A stretch of 64,000 nucleotides of DNA from an uncultured Umboniibacter sp. (GCF_947497555.1 NZ_CANMGY010000009.1:1-64000), one strand, 5' to 3'; shown: positions 50,450 to 60,442, counted from the stretch's first letter. Notes: a model not told the origin generated them from the letters alone. A program made the numbers and translations.

Positions 50450-51556
50450 ATGACTCGGATATTCCTAATCATGCTACTCGCACTATTAAGCTCCGGTGCT
50501 TTTGCTATGGGTAGTAGACCTCTCGAGACCTTAGTCGATATTCAAGGCGTAAGAGATAATCAACTCGTTGGCTATGGGCTTGTCGTTGGCTTAGATGGTA
50601 CGGGTGATCGAAACCAGGTTGAGTTCACGGGTCGCTCGGTGGGCAATATGCTCGAGCAATTCGGCATTCAGTTAGACGGCAACGGAAGAGTGAAGACTAA
50701 GAATGTCGCAGCGGTAATGATTACCGCACGAATGGGCGTATCCACGGGTGTTGGTCAGACCATCGACGTGGTGGTTTCTTCGCTTGGTGACGCTGAATCT
50801 CTTCGCGGTGGAACCTTACTCATGACACCATTAGTCGGTGCCGACGGAATGACCTATGCCTTGGCTCAAGGGCCAGTAGTCGTAGCAGGGCTATCAGCAA
50901 ATGGATCAAATGGATCGTCGGTTACGGTCAACACGCCAACGGGAGGCAGTATCCCTAGTGGCGCCATCGTAGAACGAGAGGTCAGTGTCAACCAAGCTGC
51001 ACTGCAGCAACCGCTGGTAATGCATCTGAGAAGGCCAAGTTTCGCTATGGCCACTCAGGTTGCTCGAAAAATCAATGAGACTTTTGGCGCCGACACTGCG
51101 CGCCCGTTGAACGATAGTCGTATTGAAGTCAGTGCTCCCAGCGAGGCGTCTCAGCGAACTGGATATATTGCATTACTATCTCAGATATCCATTGACTCAG
51201 TGGCCCAGCCGGCACGAATTATTTTTAACTCACGGACCGGAACCGTAGTAATTAGCCAGAACGTGATGGTTCGAGAGGCCGCTGTGAGTCATGGCAACCT
51301 GTCAGTTAGGATTACAGAAACTCAAAATGTTAGTCAGCCGAACGAATTCGGGCAGGGCGATACCGTCACAACAACCGATTCCATCGTTGAAGTATCTCAG
51401 CCCGATGGGACGCTCAATATTGTTGGTAGCAGTACGAGTCTTAGCGAGGTTGTTGATGCCTTGAATGGATTAGGTGCATCGCCCGATGATCTTATGACTA
51501 TACTTCACTCACTCCAAGCGGTTGGAGCGATTGACGCCGAACTCATTGTTATTTAA
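50450..51556 (+). CDS. flgI: Flagellar P-ring protein FlgI
   Basis: Periplasmic ring around the rod, Sec-exported. 368 residues with a cleavable signal (MTRIFLIMLLALLSSGAFA). Mature start RPLETLVDIQGVRDNQLVGYGLV and GLDGTGD are family hallmarks. ATG 50450 has TAGGAGA before it; earlier in-frame starts lie in flgH. Confidence 0.96.
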   Translation: MTRIFLIMLLALLSSGAFAMGSRPLETLVDIQGVRDNQLVGYGLVVGLDGTGDRNQVEFTGRSVGNMLEQFGIQLDGNGRVKTKNVAAVMITARMGVSTGVGQTIDVVVSSLGDAESLRGGTLLMTPLVGADGMTYALAQGPVVVAGLSANGSNGSSVTVNTPTGGSIPSGAIVEREVSVNQAALQQPLVMHLRRPSFAMATQVARKINETFGADTARPLNDSRIEVSAPSEASQRTGYIALLSQISIDSVAQPARIIFNSRTGTVVISQNVMVREAAVSHGNLSVRITETQNVSQPNEFGQGDTVTTTDSIVEVSQPDGTLNIVGSSTSLSEVVDALNGLGASPDDLMTILHSLQAVGAIDAELIVI

Positions 51557-51565
51557 GGAATCGCT

Positions 51566-51964
51566 ATGATTGATCCGAATCAAAACAGTATTCAATCACC
51601 GTCTGCTCCAACAGTCGCTGATGCAAACAAACCAAATAGCGGTTTAAGCGATGCAGCGAAAGACTTTGAAGCCTTATTTTTACAGACCGTATTGAAGCAG
51701 ATGCGATCAGCAAGTGATGTACTGGCACCTGAAGATAGCCCCCTATCGTCCAACAAACAGGGGGCATTCCGTGACATGCATGATCAGACCGTCGCACAGT
51801 CTCTCGCCGGCCAAGGGCAAGTTGGCATCGCTGCCATGATTGAGCGACAGCTCGACCCCGAAAAAGCGGGCGAAGCCGCAGCAGCGCTCAGAGAGATGCG
51901 ATCTGAAGCCAGCGCGATGACGGTTTCATCCCTGAAAAAACCCATTGATACCTCATCACTATGA
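51566..51964 (+). CDS. flgJ: FlgJ rod-binding domain protein without muramidase domain
   Basis: Rod-cap factor. 132 residues match only the N-terminal rod-binding half of FlgJ (AKDFEALFLQTVLKQMR ... GAFRDMHDQTVAQSLAGQGQVG). The C-terminal glucosaminidase half found in Salmonella and Pseudomonas FlgJ (about 310-400 residues total) is absent. Single-domain FlgJ occurs in other bacteria, where a separate lytic enzyme opens the cell wall. Overlaps flgK by four bases (ATGA). Confidence 0.9.
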   Translation: MIDPNQNSIQSPSAPTVADANKPNSGLSDAAKDFEALFLQTVLKQMRSASDVLAPEDSPLSSNKQGAFRDMHDQTVAQSLAGQGQVGIAAMIERQLDPEKAGEAAAALREMRSEASAMTVSSLKKPIDTSSL

Positions 51965-53391
51965 GCATTCATGCTGCGCAAACCGCACTGTCTGGATTAA
52001 TGGTTGCGAAGGCCGGTTTGGACACCACCGCTCAAAACGTGGCGAATGCTACGACGGAAGGCTACACACGGCAGCGTGTTTCCGTTAACTCGATTGGCCC
52101 AGGCACGCAGGCTGGGCTAAGCGCGGGACGGGGTGTAGAAGTCACCGACATCCAGAGATTTGCTAGCAACTTCAATGACAGTCAACTTTGGAAAGCCACT
52201 AGTTTAGAGGCCAATGCCAATGAGCGCTTAGATGCTTACGAACGAATAGAAGAACTCTTTGGTCGCGATGGCGCCTCCATATCCTCAAATTTAGATTCTT
52301 TTTTCTCGGCACTTAGCGAGGCGACTACCCAGCCTGAGTCTTCGCCGCTCCGGCAGCAAATCATCGAGGAAGCTCGAGCGTTAACGCTGCAATTTAACAA
52401 TGTTTCAAGCACACTCAACAATTTCCAGACATCTATTTATGATCAGTATCAAGATAAAGTCGCAAATGTAAATTCGCTGATCTCAGGGATCTCCGATATT
52501 AACGACAAGGTAGTCATCACCGAACGATCAGGCGGCAATTCTTCAGTATTGCTTGATCAACGTAATCGGCTAGTTGAAGATGTTGCCGCACTGATTGATA
52601 TTGAGGTGAACTACAGTAGTGAGAATCGGCTTGAAATTGCCTTCGCTAGAGGTCTTCCTTTAATCGTCGGTTCTAGCTTCTCTTCCCTATCGGCGAATAT
52701 TGATCCATCCAACGCCGATCGCATTCAATTGTCGGTACAAACACCGGGATCGCAGGTTTCAGTCACGCATCAATATGGCGGCGGTTTGGGCGCCTTAGCC
52801 GACTTCCACGAGTCGGCTGTGGGCGATTATGAAAATATAGTTAATGCCATGGCAACAACGCTGCACGATGAGGTCAACAGCCAACTTGCACTGGGTCAGG
52901 ACCTAGTTGGTAACTTTGGCAGCGCTGTTAGCGCTCTATTCGTGATTGCGAATCCTTCAGATCCGGCAGGCTCCATTGGCGTTAACGAATCAATCGAACC
53001 CGATTTACTCGCCTTCTCTGCCTCCGTGGACGACGGCAACCCGCTTACCATCGATCAAATGACCCCAGGAGACTCCTCTAATCTGCTTGCTTTGAACCTA
53101 ATCAAAGAGAGTTCGTACACGATAGCTGGATTGGGCAATGTCACCTTAAATGAAGCTTACGAATCACTCCTCGCTAATGTCGGCATTTTAACTCGTCAAT
53201 CACAACGAGAATCCGACACTTACTCCATCCTTCACGCTCAAGCTAAGAGTAACCGAGAAGGATTGAGTGGTGTAAATAGTGACGAGGAAGCAACAAAATT
53301 GATGGAGTACAGCCAAGCCTATCAGGCCAATCTCAAAGTCCTCAATATAGTCAACGAGCTAATGGAAGACTTGTTTAATAATCTGAGGTAA
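51961..53391 (+). CDS. flgK: Hook-filament junction protein FlgK
   Basis: First junction protein between hook and filament. 476 residues. N-terminal GLDTTAQNVANATTEGYTRQ and C-terminal KLMEYSQAYQANLKVLNIVNEL (about 446-467) are the family D0 helices. Start overlaps flgJ. flgL follows two bases after its stop. Confidence 0.95.
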   Translation: MSIHAAQTALSGLMVAKAGLDTTAQNVANATTEGYTRQRVSVNSIGPGTQAGLSAGRGVEVTDIQRFASNFNDSQLWKATSLEANANERLDAYERIEELFGRDGASISSNLDSFFSALSEATTQPESSPLRQQIIEEARALTLQFNNVSSTLNNFQTSIYDQYQDKVANVNSLISGISDINDKVVITERSGGNSSVLLDQRNRLVEDVAALIDIEVNYSSENRLEIAFARGLPLIVGSSFSSLSANIDPSNADRIQLSVQTPGSQVSVTHQYGGGLGALADFHESAVGDYENIVNAMATTLHDEVNSQLALGQDLVGNFGSAVSALFVIANPSDPAGSIGVNESIEPDLLAFSASVDDGNPLTIDQMTPGDSSNLLALNLIKESSYTIAGLGNVTLNEAYESLLANVGILTRQSQRESDTYSILHAQAKSNREGLSGVNSDEEATKLMEYSQAYQANLKVLNIVNELMEDLFNNLR

Positions 53392-53393
53392 CC

Positions 53394-54290
53394 ATGCGTG
53401 TAGCAGATAGCCAAGTTCGAACCTTAATGCAGCAGAGTCTTCAGACGTCGAATACTGAATTGGCGAAGGTAATGCAGCAAATCTCAACCGGAAAGCGACT
53501 CACTAAAATTAGTGATGACCCCTCGGCATCGCTAAAGCTTGAGAGTATCCGTAGCGAGCAAGAAGAATTGACTCAATATCAAAGTAATATCGAGACTGCC
53601 AAAACCGCACTTGCGCAGTCAGAGCAATTCCTATCGAGTACCAATGATACGCTACTTCGCATAAAGGACTTAGTCCTCTTCGCCAACAACGGCACTCGGT
53701 CACCGGATGATCTCAAAGGTATTTCAATCGAACTTGAGAACCTAAGAGATTCTTTGATCACACAATTCAATGCTCGTGATGGATCAGGTAGCTACCTGTT
53801 TTCCGGCACGTATAGTGATCAACCTGCGATAGTCGCTGGTACTAACCCTAACGAATATGTAGTGCAAGGAAACAGTAGTACACGAGAAACTCTCGTAGGT
53901 AGAGGCATTCGCATAGAAACTAACGTCACGGCGCAGGCGATGATTGGCAGTGGCGCTAATACGCTGACAGAATTAAGCGCTTTCATCTCCGACCTTGCTG
54001 TGGGGTCCGTTAACAGCTCGTCCGCCTCGAGCAGTCTCGACGCCGTCGACAGCATATTTTCGGAAGTGCAGAAATCCATTACCACGCTTGGCGGGCGGCA
54101 AAGTTTTCTTAACACTCATTCCGACAACATTGCCAGAAATAAACTATTCTTAGACAAAGTCAGTACCGAGATATCGTCACTCGATATGAGTGAGGCTTCT
54201 ACCAGACTGCAGTCTTATCTTCAGGGTCTAGAAGCAAGCCACCTTACCTTCAAGCGAATCTCGGAACTCAACCTATTTAACTTAATGTAG
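53394..54290 (+). CDS. flgL: Hook-filament junction protein FlgL
   Basis: Second junction protein, flagellin-like. 298 residues: N-terminal QISTGKRLTKISDDPSASL resembles the flagellin start, and the C-terminal helix (LSSLDMSEASTRLQSYLQGLEASHLTF-type region, about 260-285) closes the protein. Exported by the flagellar system with help from FlgN. Confidence 0.93.
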   Translation: MRVADSQVRTLMQQSLQTSNTELAKVMQQISTGKRLTKISDDPSASLKLESIRSEQEELTQYQSNIETAKTALAQSEQFLSSTNDTLLRIKDLVLFANNGTRSPDDLKGISIELENLRDSLITQFNARDGSGSYLFSGTYSDQPAIVAGTNPNEYVVQGNSSTRETLVGRGIRIETNVTAQAMIGSGANTLTELSAFISDLAVGSVNSSSASSSLDAVDSIFSEVQKSITTLGGRQSFLNTHSDNIARNKLFLDKVSTEISSLDMSEASTRLQSYLQGLEASHLTFKRISELNLFNLM

Positions 54291-54299
54291 AGTGTTTGA

Positions 54300-55283
54300 A
54301 TGGCTATTGATCGCCTCGAAAACAGCGCCCCGCTAAAGCCCATTAAATCCGTGGTGGCAGATCGTAGATCTGATATGCCTCCCACGTTGGCTCCCATAAA
54401 GCGACCGGCGACAACGTCGCTTAATAGCGCAGCTAAACATGATCTTTCGCAGCTACGTGAAGCACAGTTTCACACTGCGCAAAAGTCCGTCGCAGAACCC
54501 GCGTTGAAAAAGCTCGGTAATCGTATGCTGCAAATGTGGCGATTACTGCCAACCATCGAGTCACCTGACTCATTCAATCAATTCACTCGCCTTGGTAAGT
54601 CACTAAATAATGTCATCGGCACCAGTACGTTCGATGGTGATACTATCATTGCCCAGGATTTGACCTTAAAGTTGGACCCGAATCGTGCCTTCCACTTTAA
54701 CGCGGGAAGTGTCTCCACGCTGCCCGTTGAGCAGTCCTATACGGCTACCGTCTCAATAAAAGGTAAGGAACCTACACAACTGATTTTGTCATACCAAGAG
54801 GGTTGGCAAACCGAGGCGATTCATCAATCCGAAGCTAATCCGCTGAGAATCAACATCACTGACTCGGGTGAGCTCAACGCAATACTCTCAAAAGAAGAAT
54901 TGCTGATTGCTCAAGGAGTGGTAAGCATTAATGTTAGCGCTAATGACACCGGCCAGGTAATGCAGCAGGAGGTGAACGCCCTGAAGGCAGCTAAACACCC
55001 AATTTTATCACTATCATATGCTGATTCAGAAAAGGAATTATTGATTAATTCTGGGCCTATAATCCAAGACGGCTTAAGAACAATAAAAGCTCAGCTTCAG
55101 GTATTAAATACCAGCCCTAACTCTCAGCCCCAGACGGCTTTATCAACCTTGTCGAAGGAAGAGGCATTAGCCATTGGCGCCAAAGTAGAAGCTCAGTTAG
55201 ATCAAGGTTTTAAGGGGATTCATCGAGGCATAACGGTTCTACAGGGTCTAAGCGATAGATTGCTAAACGTGCTTCGATCCTGA
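54300..55283 (+). CDS. Uncharacterised protein ending the flg operon
   Basis: 327 residues, not recognised. It begins ten bases after flgL and ends 22 bases before the convergent fliJ stop, so it is very likely the last gene of the hook operon. No signal peptide, membrane helix or catalytic motif is visible. The N-terminal 50 residues are rich in Pro, Ser and basic residues and look disordered. The middle (TATVSIKGKEPTQLILSYQE) looks like beta-structure, and the end is helical with an amphipathic LxxGFKGIHRGITVLQGLSDRLLNVL tail region. Not FliK: the conserved LRLxPxxLGxVxV block is missing. Confidence 0.7.
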   Translation: MAIDRLENSAPLKPIKSVVADRRSDMPPTLAPIKRPATTSLNSAAKHDLSQLREAQFHTAQKSVAEPALKKLGNRMLQMWRLLPTIESPDSFNQFTRLGKSLNNVIGTSTFDGDTIIAQDLTLKLDPNRAFHFNAGSVSTLPVEQSYTATVSIKGKEPTQLILSYQEGWQTEAIHQSEANPLRINITDSGELNAILSKEELLIAQGVVSINVSANDTGQVMQQEVNALKAAKHPILSLSYADSEKELLINSGPIIQDGLRTIKAQLQVLNTSPNSQPQTALSTLSKEEALAIGAKVEAQLDQGFKGIHRGITVLQGLSDRLLNVLRS

Positions 55284-55305
55284 AATGAGAGGCGGATGAA
55301 CAACC

Positions 55306-55731
55306 TTAGCGATATTCTCGAAGATTAGTCCACTCATCTAGTAGTCGTTGCTCGTTGCGTTGAACTTCGCGCTGCCCTCGTCGGTGATGGTTGTTGACAA
55401 GCAGCTCCATTGCTTTACAACGCCTAAGTAATTCATCTCGCTGAAAACCTAAATCAAGAATACGAGCCTCAACCTGCGTAATGGCTTGGCTAATTCTCGC
55501 TTTATTACCCTCATGGTTCGCCTTAATTAAACACACTCCACTTAGCTCATGAGCTCCCAGTGAACCTGGGCCGCGGAGACTAGACTCCGCTGTATCTACG
55601 TACTTACGCTCGCCATCTATAGCCAACTGGAATTTTGCCAAAATTGCTTGCTGAGCTTGAAGCTTTATCACGATTTCATCCAGCTGTTTAGATAAAATCG
55701 TATGAGCTGTGTTGAGCGCTTGAAGCTTCAT
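55306..55731 (-). CDS. fliJ: Flagellar export chaperone/coiled-coil protein FliJ
   Basis: Small coiled-coil stalk protein of the flagellar export ATPase. 141 residues, nearly all helical and charged, with the usual C-terminal run (QREVQRNEQRLLDEW). Its ATG overlaps the fliI stop by one base (TAATG). Identification rests on position after fliI and on the coiled-coil pattern, since FliJ is poorly conserved. Confidence 0.87.
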   Translation of the reverse strand: MKLQALNTAHTILSKQLDEIVIKLQAQQAILAKFQLAIDGERKYVDTAESSLRGPGSLGAHELSGVCLIKANHEGNKARISQAITQVEARILDLGFQRDELLRRCKAMELLVNNHHRRGQREVQRNEQRLLDEWTNLREYR

Positions 55732-57068
55732 TATCCTGCCTTGCCATTGCCGCTTAGCAGGGCTTGAAGCTCGTTGAGGCCGGTGGTGGCATCCATCGGC
55801 GTACTGGGGGCCTGTTGAAGCCAGGTGCTGATCGCCGGATCTAAGTTGATTGCTTCATCGCGTTCGGCATCTACTCCGGAGACATAGGCCCCCAAAGGAA
55901 TTAACTCACCGACTTCACGGAATAAGCTGATCATCCGCCGACATTTTCGCGCAAGCTGCAAGTGATCCTCGCTCACTAAGTCGTTCATACACCGTGATAT
56001 TGACGCTGGAATATCGATTGCTGGATATTGGCCTTGAGAGGCAAGATCTCGCGAGAGCATAATGTGACCATCTAGAATAGCTCTAGCGGAGTCGACGAGG
56101 GGGTCTTGAGCATCATCACCCTCGGCAAGAACGGTGTATATGGCAGTGAGACTGCCCTGCTCCGATTCTCCATTACAAGCTCGTTCAATCAGCTGATTCA
56201 AAAGAGAGAAGACACTTGCAGGATAACCCTTCGAAATAGGAGCCTCGTTCAACGCCAAACCGATCTCACGCTGAGCCATACCTACTCGCGTGAGTGAGTC
56301 CATCAATAACAGAACATTTTTGCCTTGATCACGATAGTATTCTGCCACGGCATGAGTGCGTCGGGCCGCCGCAACGCGCATAACAGGTGATTCTTCTGCT
56401 GTTGCTGCGATAATGACCGCCTTCTCCGCCATTTCAGGCGTTAAGGTCTTCGCGATAAAATCACCTACTTCTCTACCTCTTTCACCCACGAGGCCTACTA
56501 CTACAACGTCAACGTCTGAAAATCGAGTAATCATGTTAAGTAACACCGACTTACCAACGCCAGATCCTGCCACCAAACCAATACGCTGCCCTCGGCCGAG
56601 CGTCAGTAGGGAATCGATCGCCTTTACTCCCGTTTCCATAACCTCTTCAACACCACGACGCTTAATTAAGCTGGGTGGCGCCGCATTATTTGGACGGAAT
56701 TCTTCGTAATTGATTTGTCCCAAGCCGTCAATCGCCTCGCCAAGTCCATTCACAGCTCTTCCTAATAATTGGAAACCCACTCCCGTTCCACTCGCTTGAG
56801 GACGATGATGAACACTCCCGCCGAAGTGTGCGCCGTTAGCATGTTGGTAGGGAATAAGCCGATAGAACTCACCATCAAACCCAACAACTTCACAGGCGAA
56901 TCGACTCCCTGATTGGAAGCTAACATCGCAAACATCGCCCACACAGAAGTTTTCGCCCGTTGCCACAATCAAGAAACCATCGGACTTAATCACCTTAAAA
57001 GTCGGTCGCAATATCGTGACCGTATTGAGGTGTTCACTAACTGTCGTTAATTGTGCTGATAAATCCAT
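55731..57068 (-). CDS. fliI: Flagellum-specific export ATPase FliI
   Basis: Hexameric ATPase that energises flagellar protein export. 445 residues with Walker A GLVAGSGVGKSVLL (about 160), the Walker B and T3SS ATPase signature (LLLMDSLTRVGMAQREIGLALNEAP, partly) and the tail typical of the beta-subunit-like family. In the order fliH-fliI-fliJ. Confidence 0.96.
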   Translation of the reverse strand: MDLSAQLTTVSEHLNTVTILRPTFKVIKSDGFLIVATGENFCVGDVCDVSFQSGSRFACEVVGFDGEFYRLIPYQHANGAHFGGSVHHRPQASGTGVGFQLLGRAVNGLGEAIDGLGQINYEEFRPNNAAPPSLIKRRGVEEVMETGVKAIDSLLTLGRGQRIGLVAGSGVGKSVLLNMITRFSDVDVVVVGLVGERGREVGDFIAKTLTPEMAEKAVIIAATAEESPVMRVAAARRTHAVAEYYRDQGKNVLLLMDSLTRVGMAQREIGLALNEAPISKGYPASVFSLLNQLIERACNGESEQGSLTAIYTVLAEGDDAQDPLVDSARAILDGHIMLSRDLASQGQYPAIDIPASISRCMNDLVSEDHLQLARKCRRMISLFREVGELIPLGAYVSGVDAERDEAINLDPAISTWLQQAPSTPMDATTGLNELQALLSGNGKAG

Positions 57069-57069
57069 T

Positions 57070-57744
57070 TCAGCTTTTGGCTTCGCTGGAGAATAGATCG
57101 TAGAGTATTCTGTGTAGCTGCTGCTCTGGATCTACCTTCAACTGCTGGCGGGGACTATCGAGGATAAATTGCCCACGTTTGAGGCTTGGGTCTATCGTGA
57201 CACTTGTTAGCTCTTCATGAGGCTCAGACTTAATTAACGCCTCATCATCGGCTGAGATACTTAATACAAAAGCGCTGTCGCAACTCAGACCCTTTAATGC
57301 CGAAGATATCGTTTGATTAATCTTACGTTTAGGAGCAGTTAGCTCGTGGGATAAAATCTTTTCACAAATACCTTTAACGAGCTCCATCAATTGCTTTTTC
57401 TCACTAAGCTGAAAATCCAACTTTAGACTGTTCAGCTCCACGATCAGCTCGTTAATGGATCCCTCATAATGTTGTTGGACCTCCAAAAGCTTTGCTTCGA
57501 GCGCTTTCTCGGCCGCTTCTTCTAGTTCTTGTCTCGCTTGCTTCAGGCCGTCTTTATAACCTTGGTCAAAGCCCATCTGACGGGTTTCTTCAGTAGTTGG
57601 TGATGCACTAATTGGAGCTTCACTTGACGGCGGAAATGCCGACGGCACTGGAGTCAAATCTGCTTGAGATTTCGCCCTTTTGGTCCGCGGCATAATAAAG
57701 AGTTTTCGATTCTCTGTCGGTGTTGTTGGTATCCATTGAAGCAT
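57070..57744 (-). CDS. fliH: Flagellar assembly protein FliH
   Basis: Regulator and tether of FliI. 224 residues. GFDQGYKDGLKQARQELEEAAEKALE (about 58-83) contains the glycine-spaced helix (GxxxGxxxG type) and Ala-rich coiled coil of FliH; the C-terminal part (DPSLKRGQFILDSPRQQLKV) is the conserved region. The start at 57744 has GGGAG upstream and follows the fliG stop after one base. Confidence 0.88.
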   Translation of the reverse strand: MLQWIPTTPTENRKLFIMPRTKRAKSQADLTPVPSAFPPSSEAPISASPTTEETRQMGFDQGYKDGLKQARQELEEAAEKALEAKLLEVQQHYEGSINELIVELNSLKLDFQLSEKKQLMELVKGICEKILSHELTAPKRKINQTISSALKGLSCDSAFVLSISADDEALIKSEPHEELTSVTIDPSLKRGQFILDSPRQQLKVDPEQQLHRILYDLFSSEAKS

Positions 57745-57745
57745 C

Positions 57746-58735
57746 TCAGCTTACTCCCTTCTCATCAGTCATCACCAGCGTCACATCGCCCTGACGCGCC
57801 AGAGACTTAATATGCTCCATGATCTCCTTCCGCGCTTGATCAATCTTTGCCTTGGGCTGCGGGCCGGTTATCTGCTCTTGCTCATCCAACGAAGTTCTCA
57901 TTCGATTGGGCATCGACGCACGGACCTTATTGATAATGCTAGGATCAGCGCCACGCAGAGCAATAGCCCAATCGTTGACATTAATTGCTTGCACTACTTG
58001 ATCTAAAGTCCTCTCAGTTTGGACTGCAAGCACATTGAAGTCGTAACGGAGATTCTCGATCTCCTCGAGAAGATCTTCACTGTGCTCTCGTATTAAGTCG
58101 AGCAGCCGGTCTGAGTCTCCGTCGTATACATTAATAATATCCGCCACCTGTTTAACGCCATCTACGGTAGAGTTATCAAGCGCTGATGCGGCATCTAGAC
58201 AGCGGTCAACTAAGTTACTTAGATCTTCAGCTATATCTTCGTCAACAGCGGTTATTTTCGCGATTTTAAGGACTAAATCGTCCCCCATTTTCGTTGGTAA
58301 CGTCGTAATGATTGACGCCGATGCCTTGGGCGACATCAAAGACAAAAATATTGCCGCCATTTGCGGATGCTCATGCTCCAACTGAGAACCTATGATCCGG
58401 GGGTTGCAGTGCTCTAAAATCTCCATTTTTTGCTCTAGTTCGTCACCGAAAATTTTCGTGAGAACGTTCTTAGCCAAATCCCCGCCAACCGATTTCTCTA
58501 AGGTGTTCTGTAGGAAATCCTTTGAAGCCGCTTTAATACCGGAATGTTGGCCATAGGAATCGAAGAATTCAGTTAGTACCTCATTCGCCTGTTCGCTATT
58601 GACGGTACTCAAACTGGTCATCGCATTAGATATGGCTTGGATTTGATACTGATCAAAGTATTTCAAAACCTTTGCAGCAGAGTCTTCGCCCATCCCCAAA
58701 AGGGTGAGCGCAGTTTTCTCAATGGGAGTCAGCAT
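57746..58735 (-). CDS. fliG: Flagellar motor switch protein FliG
   Basis: C-ring component that couples the stator to rotation. About 329 residues, usual length. Middle-domain EHPQ motif is in HEHPQMAAIFLSLM, and the C-terminal charged helix carries the torque residues (IENLRYDFNVLAV onward). ATG 58735 with GGAG upstream was preferred over the adjacent GTG 58738. Confidence 0.95.
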   Translation of the reverse strand: MLTPIEKTALTLLGMGEDSAAKVLKYFDQYQIQAISNAMTSLSTVNSEQANEVLTEFFDSYGQHSGIKAASKDFLQNTLEKSVGGDLAKNVLTKIFGDELEQKMEILEHCNPRIIGSQLEHEHPQMAAIFLSLMSPKASASIITTLPTKMGDDLVLKIAKITAVDEDIAEDLSNLVDRCLDAASALDNSTVDGVKQVADIINVYDGDSDRLLDLIREHSEDLLEEIENLRYDFNVLAVQTERTLDQVVQAINVNDWAIALRGADPSIINKVRASMPNRMRTSLDEQEQITGPQPKAKIDQARKEIMEHIKSLARQGDVTLVMTDEKGVS

Positions 58736-58756
58736 CACATTTCTCCGCGTTTAACT

Positions 58757-60424
58757 TTATTCATTTGGCCAACCTTTTAGTACTTCAGCTACTTTCTCGG
58801 CATCTTCGTCAGCCAAGCTTCGTAGATGAGAGAGCTGAATGTGTATCGGAGATCCTGGTCTGGGAAGTTGACCCGGCTGGATTATCTCATCCTCTTTGAT
58901 CGCGTAGTTTTGGAGTTCTTCTTCGTCAAACTCCGCAGTGTTATCATCCTCACCGCTATGAGCTAATTTGGCAGGCACTGGGTAAGGCGTTGCACCGGTT
59001 GTAATAGATCTCACCAAGGGGCGGACTACGACCAGGGTCAGAAGCAATACGGTAACGAGCCCTAAGCCATAGCGACCCCACTGTTGCATAGCAGGCTGCT
59101 CGTACCATTCAACAGTTCGCGCCGCAAACTCAACGGGTGGAGCAAAATTAAATGCTGAAATAACGAGTGAATCCCCGCGCACATCGTCCACCCCAAGCGC
59201 CGCAGATAAGGTCTCCGATATTCGGTCGAGCTCCTCTTGAGAGAACTCTCCTGTCGCTCCGTTTGCAACAGCATTATTCAATACCACCGCTACACTTAGA
59301 CGTTCAATTTCGCCCTGCCGATACTGTGTGGTGATTTCTCGCTGACCCTGGGCAAACGTTCTCCGCTCCTCCGAATTCTCGAGGCGCTGTTCAACCACTT
59401 CCTCTGTGACAGGATTATCCGCAGTAATCTCTGTAGGTGGTGGTGGCTGATTACTTAAGGTTCCAGGAATACCAATCGCGGCGCGTTCTGGTGAAGAAGA
59501 ATTAATGAGTGTTTCCTGGACCACGGTGGGATCACCTTCCAACACCGCAGCAGTTTCTCGACGAACGTCAAAATTTAGATCTGCTGTGGCTTGGACTTGA
59601 AAGTTGCCAGCACCAAAAAGAGGTAATAGCATGCGTGATGCTCTCTCCACTAGTTCTCGCTCAAAGTTTCGTTGATATTGAACCAGCCGTTCGTCGAAGG
59701 ATCCGTCCAGTTCATTGCCGATTTCCGCACTCAACAGGTTGCCAAACTGATCGCTCACTGCAACATCCTGCTGTTGCATGCCGGAAACACTTGCTGCAAC
59801 GAGATTAACCACCGCCTCCACCGCGTCCTTACTTAGCGGCTGATTGTTGACGAGTTCTAGCAATACCGATGCCGAAGGATTAAAACCTGTTTCGCGAATG
59901 AATAGTGTCCGTTCCGGAATAGCGAGATGAACCCTCGCATTGCGAACCGATTCCAACCCCATGATGGTTAAAGCAAGCTCTCCCTCTAACCCTCGTTTGT
60001 ATCGCGATGATTCCATAAACTGACTCGTTCCCAATGGGGAAATATCATCGAGCAGTTCAAAACCCTGAGGTCGAGTTGGCAAAACGCTTCGCGACGCCAA
60101 TAGCATACGCGTACTGGCAACGGTTCCATCCCGAACGTATACCCGTCCCGTTGCCAAATCCAGTTCATAGGGAATATTTTCCGCTTCAAGTACCGCAATG
60201 ACATCACCCGTTGGATACTGATCCTGATCCGCATAGAGGGGCTTGTAGTTAGCGGAGGCTCCCCACATCCAAGCCACAATGATACCGGCGAGTGAAATCG
60301 CCAATATACCGATAACGATTGCGTTACTTCGTTGAGATTGTGTTATTGATAGCAAACGGTCCTTGAGAGACGGGTTGCCTTCCCCTTCAGCACTTGCTGC
60401 AGTCATTGTTTTGGATCCATCCAT
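58757..60424 (-). CDS. fliF: Flagellar MS-ring protein FliF
   Basis: Inner-membrane ring on which the basal body is built. 555 residues with two membrane helices (about 34-54 and 448-468) flanking a periplasmic part that holds ring-building motifs (ALEGELALTI-like RGLEGELALTIMGLESV, and ARVHLAIPERTLFIRE). The cytoplasmic C-terminal tail would bind FliG. Confidence 0.95.
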   Translation of the reverse strand: MDGSKTMTAASAEGEGNPSLKDRLLSITQSQRSNAIVIGILAISLAGIIVAWMWGASANYKPLYADQDQYPTGDVIAVLEAENIPYELDLATGRVYVRDGTVASTRMLLASRSVLPTRPQGFELLDDISPLGTSQFMESSRYKRGLEGELALTIMGLESVRNARVHLAIPERTLFIRETGFNPSASVLLELVNNQPLSKDAVEAVVNLVAASVSGMQQQDVAVSDQFGNLLSAEIGNELDGSFDERLVQYQRNFERELVERASRMLLPLFGAGNFQVQATADLNFDVRRETAAVLEGDPTVVQETLINSSSPERAAIGIPGTLSNQPPPPTEITADNPVTEEVVEQRLENSEERRTFAQGQREITTQYRQGEIERLSVAVVLNNAVANGATGEFSQEELDRISETLSAALGVDDVRGDSLVISAFNFAPPVEFAARTVEWYEQPAMQQWGRYGLGLVTVLLLTLVVVRPLVRSITTGATPYPVPAKLAHSGEDDNTAEFDEEELQNYAIKEDEIIQPGQLPRPGSPIHIQLSHLRSLADEDAEKVAEVLKGWPNE

Positions 60425-60442
60425 AAGTTAACCAAAGGTGTG

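Noticed and set aside
54300-55283. fliK
   Set aside because: Position near fliJ suggested it, but it is on the opposite strand and lacks the conserved FliK C-terminal block.
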